45,556 bases of DNA from the NCBI RefSeq assembly GCF_018918045.1, contig NZ_JAHLPU010000028.1, positions 1-45,556 on the forward strand, in the 5' to 3' direction. The notes beneath the pieces were generated by a model. It did not search any database. It was not told the DNA's origin and worked only from the letters and a program-made list of their open reading frames with translations. This document shows positions 41,643-45,556 of the stretch, in pieces. Made by a program: the position numbers and the translations under genes. The stretch's first letter is position 1; each line of letters starts with the position of its first letter. This DNA comes from Pseudoflavonifractor sp. MSJ-30. GTDB taxonomy: Bacteria; Bacillota; Clostridia; Oscillospirales; Oscillospiraceae.

Positions 41643-41692
41643 GTGTTTCCGCACATCAAGTACATAATACAATAGATTGTGCGGAAACACAA
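41643..41692 (-). promoter_or_regulatory. tuf promoter enclosed by a 13-bp inverted repeat
   Basis: On the minus strand TTGTGT (41692-41687), a 17-bp spacer and TATTAT (41669-41664). A perfect inverted repeat, TGTGCGGAAACAC at 41678-41690 and GTGTTTCCGCACA at 41643-41655, wraps the promoter, with the -10 in its 22-base loop. On RNA coming from fusA the same arms would fold into a stem. Confidence 0.6.
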
Positions 41693-41717
41693 GAGAAATT
41701 TTTCTTTTTACAGAAAA

Positions 41718-43796
41718 TTAATCTCTGGAACGAGCCTTGATCAGCTCTTCAGTCTTGCTCTTGGGCAGCTCAGCATTGTGGCTGGGCTCCATGGAGTAGT
41801 TGCCACGGCCCTGAGTCTTGGAACGCAGGTCGGTAGCGTAGCCGAACATCTCGGCAAGAGGAACGTTGGCGTCGATCTGGACAGCACCGGTACGGGTAAT
41901 CTGACCCAGGATGTTGCCGCGGCGAGCAGTGATATCACCGATAACGGTGCCCATGTACTCATCGGGAACAGTGACGGAAACCTTCATGATGGGCTCCAGG
42001 ATGGTGGGATCAGCCTTCCGGCAGGCTTCCTTGAAGGCCATGGAACCGGCGATCTTAAATGCCATTTCAGAGGAATCGACCTCATGATAAGAGCCATCGT
42101 ACAGGGTGACCTTAACGTCAACAACGGGGTATCCAGCCAGAACGCCGGCCTCCATTGCGCCCTGAATACCGGCGTCAACAGCGGGGATATACTCCTTGGG
42201 GATGGCGCCGCCAACAACGGCGTTGATGAACTCGTAACCCTTGCCGGGCTCATTGGGCTCGACATGGATCTTCACGTGACCATACTGGCCCTTACCACCG
42301 GACTGACGGGCGTACTTGGTCTCCTGATCCACAGCCTTGCGGATGGTCTCCTTGTAGGAAACCTGGGGAGCACCAACGTTGGCTTCGACCTTGAACTCAC
42401 GGAGCAGGCGGTCAACAATGATCTCCAGGTGCAGCTCGCCCATGCCGGCGATGATGGTCTGCCCGGTTTCCTTGTTGGTGTAGGTCCGGAAGGTGGGGTC
42501 TTCTTCAGCCAGCTTGCTCAGGGCGATGCCCATCTTTTCCTGACCGGCCTTGGTCTTGGGCTCGATAGCGACTTCGATAACGGGCTCGGGGAAAACCATG
42601 GACTCCAAGATGATGGGATGGTTCTCATCGCAGAAGGTATCACCGGTGGTGGTGTTCTTCACACCGACAGCAGCGGCGATATCACCGGCGTAAACCATGT
42701 CGATATCTTCCCGGTGGTTGGCATGCATCTGCAGGATGCGGCCCAGGCGCTCCTTTGTGCCCTTGGTGCAGTTCAGAACGCTGCTGCCCTTTTCCAGAGT
42801 ACCGGAGTACACACGGAAGTAGCACAGCTTACCAACATAGGGGTCGGTAGCAATCTTGAACGCCAGGGCGGAGAAAGGAGCCTCATCGGAGGCGGGACGG
42901 AAGTCCTCTTCCTCGGTCTCGGGGTTGACGCCCTTGATGCCCTTCTTATCCAGGGGGCTGGGCATATAGTCAACAACAGCATCCAGGACTTCCTGAACAC
43001 CCTTGTTCTTGTAAGAGGTACCGCAGACCACGGGCACCATCTCGTTGGCAATTGTAGCCTTACGGATGACAGCCTTGATCTCGGGAACGGTGATTTCCTC
43101 ACCCTCCAGGTACTTCATAGCCAGGTCGTCATCCAGAGCGGTGACGGCATCCAGCAGCTTCTCGTGGTACTCGTTGGCCAGGTCCACCATGTCCTCGGGG
43201 ATGTCTTCCACACGGACATCCTTACCCAGCTCATCATAGAAGACGTTTGCCTTCATGGTCAGCAGGTCGATATTGCCCTTGAAGAAAGCCTCGGAGCCGA
43301 TGGGCAGCTGAATGGGCACAGCATTGCACTTCAGACGCTCATCGATCATGGTCAGAACTCTGTAGAAGTCGGCACCCATGATGTCCATCTTGTTGACATA
43401 GATCATCCGGGGGACCTTGTACTCATCGGCCTGACGCCAAACGGTCTCGGTCTGGGGCTCAACGCCGCCCTTGGCGCACAGAACGGTAACAGCACCGTCC
43501 AGAACACGCAGGGAGCGCTCCACCTCAACGGTGAAGTCCACGTGGCCCGGAGTATCAATGATGTTCAGGCGGCAGCCCTTCCAGAAGCAGGTAGTAGCAG
43601 CGGAAGTGATGGTGATGCCGCGCTCCTGCTCCTGGGCCATCCAGTCCATGGTAGCGGAGCCGTCGTGGGTCTCACCGATCTTGTAGTTGCGGCCGGTGTA
43701 GAACAGGATACGCTCGGTCGTGGTGGTTTTACCGGCATCAATGTGGGCCATGATGCCGAAGTTTCTGGTATTTTCCAGGGAATACTGTCTAGGCAT
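41718..43796 (-). CDS. fusA: elongation factor G
   Basis: A 692-residue EF-G, the translocase of the ribosome. [13 protein letters not shown] is the P-loop, DTPGHVDFT the G3 motif and NKMD the G4 motif; domains II to V follow at normal length and end with the usual [17 protein letters not shown] tail. It starts 15 bp after the rpsG stop and is translated from the str transcript. Resistance changes to fusidic acid cannot be judged from this alone. Confidence 0.99.
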   Translation of the reverse strand: MPRQYSLENTRNFGIMAHIDAGKTTTTERILFYTGRNYKIGETHDGSATMDWMAQEQERGITITSAATTCFWKGCRLNIIDTPGHVDFTVEVERSLRVLDGAVTVLCAKGGVEPQTETVWRQADEYKVPRMIYVNKMDIMGADFYRVLTMIDERLKCNAVPIQLPIGSEAFFKGNIDLLTMKANVFYDELGKDVRVEDIPEDMVDLANEYHEKLLDAVTALDDDLAMKYLEGEEITVPEIKAVIRKATIANEMVPVVCGTSYKNKGVQEVLDAVVDYMPSPLDKKGIKGVNPETEEEDFRPASDEAPFSALAFKIATDPYVGKLCYFRVYSGTLEKGSSVLNCTKGTKERLGRILQMHANHREDIDMVYAGDIAAAVGVKNTTTGDTFCDENHPIILESMVFPEPVIEVAIEPKTKAGQEKMGIALSKLAEEDPTFRTYTNKETGQTIIAGMGELHLEIIVDRLLREFKVEANVGAPQVSYKETIRKAVDQETKYARQSGGKGQYGHVKIHVEPNEPGKGYEFINAVVGGAIPKEYIPAVDAGIQGAMEAGVLAGYPVVDVKVTLYDGSYHEVDSSEMAFKIAGSMAFKEACRKADPTILEPIMKVSVTVPDEYMGTVIGDITARRGNILGQITRTGAVQIDANVPLAEMFGYATDLRSKTQGRGNYSMEPSHNAELPKSKTEELIKARSRD

Positions 43797-43811
43797 GAAT
43801 TCTCTCCTTGA

Positions 43812-44282
43812 TTACCAGCGGAAATGGGCGAATGCCTTGTTGGCTTCAGCCATCTTGTGGACATCCTCGCGCTTCTTCACGGATGCGCCGGTGTTGTTGG
43901 CAGCGTCCATGATCTCAGCGGCCAGCCGCTCCTTCATGGTGTTTTCGCTGCGGTTGCGGCTGTACAGGGTGATCCAACGCAGACCCAGGGTCTGACGGCG
44001 GTCAGCCCGGACTTCGATAGGCACCTGATAGGTGGCGCCGCCTACACGGCGAGCCTTCAGCTCCACGGCGGGCATGATGTTTTCCATAGCCTGCTGGAAG
44101 ACTTCCAGGCCGTTCTTGCCGGTCTTATTCTCGACGATTTCGAAAGCACCATAGACAACTTTCTGGGCAACACCCTTCTTGCCGTCCAGCATGATGCTGT
44201 TTACGAGCTTGGTAACCAGAACGGAATTGTAATTAGGATCCGGAAGGACCTCTCTCTTGGGAACATTACCTCTTCTGGGCAC
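43812..44282 (-). CDS. rpsG: 30S ribosomal protein S7
   Basis: A 156-residue S7 that starts assembly of the 3' domain of 16S rRNA. It begins [19 protein letters not shown] after the first residue and ends FAHFRW, as usual. The start is a GTG at 44282: AAGGAGGG lies 7-8 bases ahead, and the protein then has the family length. An ATG at 44300 would put the binding site inside the coding region. The 159-bp gap to rpsL holds two palindromes that may matter for S7 autoregulation. Confidence 0.98.
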   Translation of the reverse strand: MPRRGNVPKREVLPDPNYNSVLVTKLVNSIMLDGKKGVAQKVVYGAFEIVENKTGKNGLEVFQQAMENIMPAVELKARRVGGATYQVPIEVRADRRQTLGLRWITLYSRNRSENTMKERLAAEIMDAANNTGASVKKREDVHKMAEANKAFAHFRW

Positions 44283-44323
44283 TTTGCTTCCCTCCTTCAT
44301 AATATAATGATTTCATCGGTACT

Positions 44324-44396
44324 CGAAAGTGTTACTTTCGTTGTGCCTGGCCAGAGGTTCATATAATCTATATATAAACGCTGGCAAGGCCTTGCC
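44324..44396. other. palindromes in the rpsL-rpsG spacer
   Basis: CGAAAGT-GTT-ACTTTCG at 44324-44340 and the perfect palindrome GGCAAGGCCTTGCC at 44383-44396 lie between the S12 and S7 genes. In Escherichia coli S7 represses translation by binding the same spacer. A similar role here is possible but unproven. Confidence 0.45.
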
Positions 44397-44441
44397 TTGC
44401 GAAAGGGCGTAGGGATAATTTAAGGTAGTTTGGAAGAAAAA

Positions 44442-44867
44442 TTACTTCTTCTTGCCAGCCTTGGGACGCTTTGCGCCGTACTTGGAACGGGACTGCATCC
44501 GGTTCTGCACGCCCTGGGTATCCAGAGTGCCGCGAATGATGTGGTAACGAACACCAGGCAGGTCCTTGACACGACCGCCGCGGATCAGAACCACGGAGTG
44601 CTCCTGCAGGTTGTGGCCGACACCGGGGATGTAAGCGGAAACTTCCATACCATTGGTCAGACGTACACGAGCGATCTTACGCAGTGCAGAGTTAGGCTTC
44701 TTGGGGGTGGTGGTACGGACGGCAGTGCAAACGCCACGCTTCTGGGGGGAGGGCAGAGTAGTCGCCTTGTTCTCCAGAGTGTTCAGACCTCTCTGCAGAG
44801 CGGGAGAGTTGGACTTGTAGATGGCAGCCTTACGGCCGTTCTTTACCAGCTGATTAAAAGTAGGCAT
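44442..44867 (-). CDS. rpsL: 30S ribosomal protein S12
   Basis: A 141-residue S12, an accuracy protein of the decoding site. [12 protein letters not shown] opens it, [13 protein letters not shown] holds the Lys whose change gives streptomycin resistance elsewhere (wild type here), and [20 protein letters not shown] is the second conserved loop. AAAGGAG precedes the ATG. It lies 47 bp after the L7Ae-like gene, as in other Firmicutes. Confidence 0.99.
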   Translation of the reverse strand: MPTFNQLVKNGRKAAIYKSNSPALQRGLNTLENKATTLPSPQKRGVCTAVRTTTPKKPNSALRKIARVRLTNGMEVSAYIPGVGHNLQEHSVVLIRGGRVKDLPGVRYHIIRGTLDTQGVQNRMQSRSKYGAKRPKAGKKK

Positions 44868-44914
44868 CTTATTTCTCCTTTCTTTGATTCTCGCCTTTCG
44901 GCGGGTTCTATATT

Positions 44915-45196
44915 CTACGGGATCATCCCGGTAGAATCGGCTTTTAATACGGCGGCAGCCGCCGTGCCCACATCGATCCCACAGGAGCGTCCCAGCTCCT
45001 TCATGGAATCAACCCAAATGGGCTGGATATCCGCCGCCTGACACAGGTCGGCAATGGGCTCCGTCACACCGGGGTCGGCGTTGCGGGCCAGGAAAACAGT
45101 CAAAACAGTGCCGGCCTTCAGAGCCTTGCGCAGCTGCTTGCTGCCCACCAGAATTCTGTTGCCTTTCAAATCCGGTATCTGGCCGGATTCAGGGAT
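44915..45196 (-). CDS. L7Ae/L30e-family RNA-binding protein (YbxF-like)
   Basis: A 93-residue protein of the L7Ae/L30e/Gadd45 family, similar in position and sequence to Bacillus YbxF, which binds kink-turn RNA. The family stretches are [23 protein letters not shown] and [18 protein letters not shown] chose the ATG at 45196 because AAAAGAGA lies just ahead and the length then matches YbxF; ATGs at 45214 and 45220 would lie almost at the transcription start, with no binding site. It heads the str operon. The C-terminus runs a few residues longer than in YbxF. Confidence 0.88.
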   Translation of the reverse strand: MPESGQIPDLKGNRILVGSKQLRKALKAGTVLTVFLARNADPGVTEPIADLCQAADIQPIWVDSMKELGRSCGIDVGTAAAAVLKADSTGMIP

Positions 45197-45230
45197 CATA
45201 CATTCTCTTTTCATATCCATACAACTTAGT

Positions 45231-45258
45231 ATTATACGCAATTTTTCCAAATTGTCAA
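45231..45258 (-). promoter_or_regulatory. str operon promoter
   Basis: On the minus strand a perfect TTGACA (45258-45253), a 16-bp spacer and a perfect TATAAT (45236-45231). It should drive the L7Ae-like gene, rpsL, rpsG and fusA. Confidence 0.88.
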
Positions 45259-45350
45259 CCAATAATTCAAAATAAATATTCACAAAACCTAAGTTTTCCC
45301 AAGTTGGTTTTTGATATTTCCCACAAACGGCCCCACTCCCCTGCCCCGGG

Positions 45351-45386
45351 GGCAAAAAAGAAGCCCCCTGCGTTCGGTGGAGGCTC
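45351..45386 (-). terminator. terminator of a gene beyond the right edge
   Basis: On the minus strand GCCTCC and GGGGGC pair around a 10-base loop and are followed by TTCTTTTTT. It would end transcription that enters from the right of the window, separating it from the str promoter. A TATAAT-like box on the plus strand at about 45401 has no good -35; apart from this the 45260-45483 stretch shows no gene. Confidence 0.6.
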
Positions 45387-45483
45387 AAAAATACATGATA
45401 TAATCAGGGATGCTCCGAGTAAATCGGCAAGAGCTTGCAGCGAGAGATTTTGTTTCCAGACAAATTTCGGGAAGTGGAGGAAT

Positions 45484-45556
45484 ACTTTGTGTACCCGCAA
45501 GGGGTATGCCGCATCCGTAAGCCAGCTTGCGCTGGCAACGGCTGCGCTATATTTCC
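45484..45556. repeat. 73-bp terminal direct repeat, right copy
   Basis: Identical to bases 1-73 and in the same orientation. The 30 bases before it include GGAGG in front of a GTG, so a short frame could be translated into the repeat, but I treat that as chance. Confidence 0.9.

Noticed and set aside
1..45556. Closed circular plasmid or phage suggested by the identical ends
   Set aside because: No replication, partition or phage genes; rpsL-rpsG-fusA-tuf, ychF and pfp are chromosomal. A dispersed repeat explains the ends better.
1..45556. CRISPR array, rRNA or tRNA genes
   Set aside because: I found no regularly spaced repeat series, no rRNA segments and no cloverleaf in any intergenic gap.

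Overview
The window looks like a piece of chromosome from an anaerobic, fermentative Gram-positive bacterium of the Clostridia, most likely a gut Oscillospiraceae relative (Clostridium cluster IV). The grounds are strong AGGAGG-type ribosome binding sites, fairly GC-rich coding DNA with AT-rich promoters, a pyrophosphate-dependent phosphofructokinase, ferredoxin-linked 2-oxoacid oxidoreductase with phosphotransbutyrylase and butyrate kinase, YmdB, YhaM, and an L7Ae-like gene heading the rpsL-rpsG-fusA-tuf cluster. The species cannot be named from the sequence alone. The first and last 73 bases are identical and in the same orientation. They form a hairpin-rich sequence that most likely marks a dispersed repeat at which the assembly stopped.

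Layout. 0.1-4.1 kb: arylamine N-acetyltransferase and a GPH-type sugar symporter on the minus strand, divergent from a PucR-type regulator. 4.2-10.0 kb: LysR regulator, DASS-type carboxylate transporter, FAD-dependent oxidoreductase, a 51-codon cysteine-rich gene overlapping it, and an MmgE/PrpD protein. This looks like an organic-acid catabolic cassette whose substrate is unknown. 10.1-17.1 kb: a remnant of a GlcD-type oxidase, then an operon of phosphotransbutyrylase, an uncharacterised P-loop ATPase, a four-subunit 2-oxoacid:ferredoxin oxidoreductase, butyrate kinase and an OxlT-like carrier. Together these would turn a 2-oxoacid into acyl-CoA, acyl phosphate, and then free acid plus ATP. 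17.1-18.7 kb: an IS3-type transposase scrap and a lone tyrosine integrase bracketed by short repeats. 18.8-23.5 kb: ychF, a YesL-like membrane protein behind a broken LacI-type gene, two nitroreductases and a branched-chain aminotransferase.

23.5-30.0 kb: a GntR regulator with an AEC-family permease, divergent from a LeuC/LeuD-like hydratase pair across a perfect 20-bp palindrome, followed by NAD malic enzyme and a 2HCT-type citrate/malate carrier. 30.1-40.3 kb: an unknown zinc-ribbon membrane protein, PPi-phosphofructokinase, a peptide deformylase-like protein, VanZ, YmdB, an alanine/glycine symporter, YhaM and an FtsX/LolD-type ABC exporter. 40.4-45.2 kb: tuf, fusA, rpsG, rpsL and the L7Ae-like gene, all on the minus strand.

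The unifying theme is uptake and fermentation of organic acids and amino-acid-derived 2-oxoacids, with four or five different carboxylate carriers, three local regulators and substrate-level phosphorylation through butyrate kinase. The aminotransferase and the 2-oxoacid module together could make branched-chain fatty acids from valine, leucine and isoleucine, though they are not in one operon. The parts I could not tie to known biology are the cysteine-rich peptide, the P-loop ATPase, the substrate of the DASS/FAD/PrpD cassette, and a set of dispersed hairpins.
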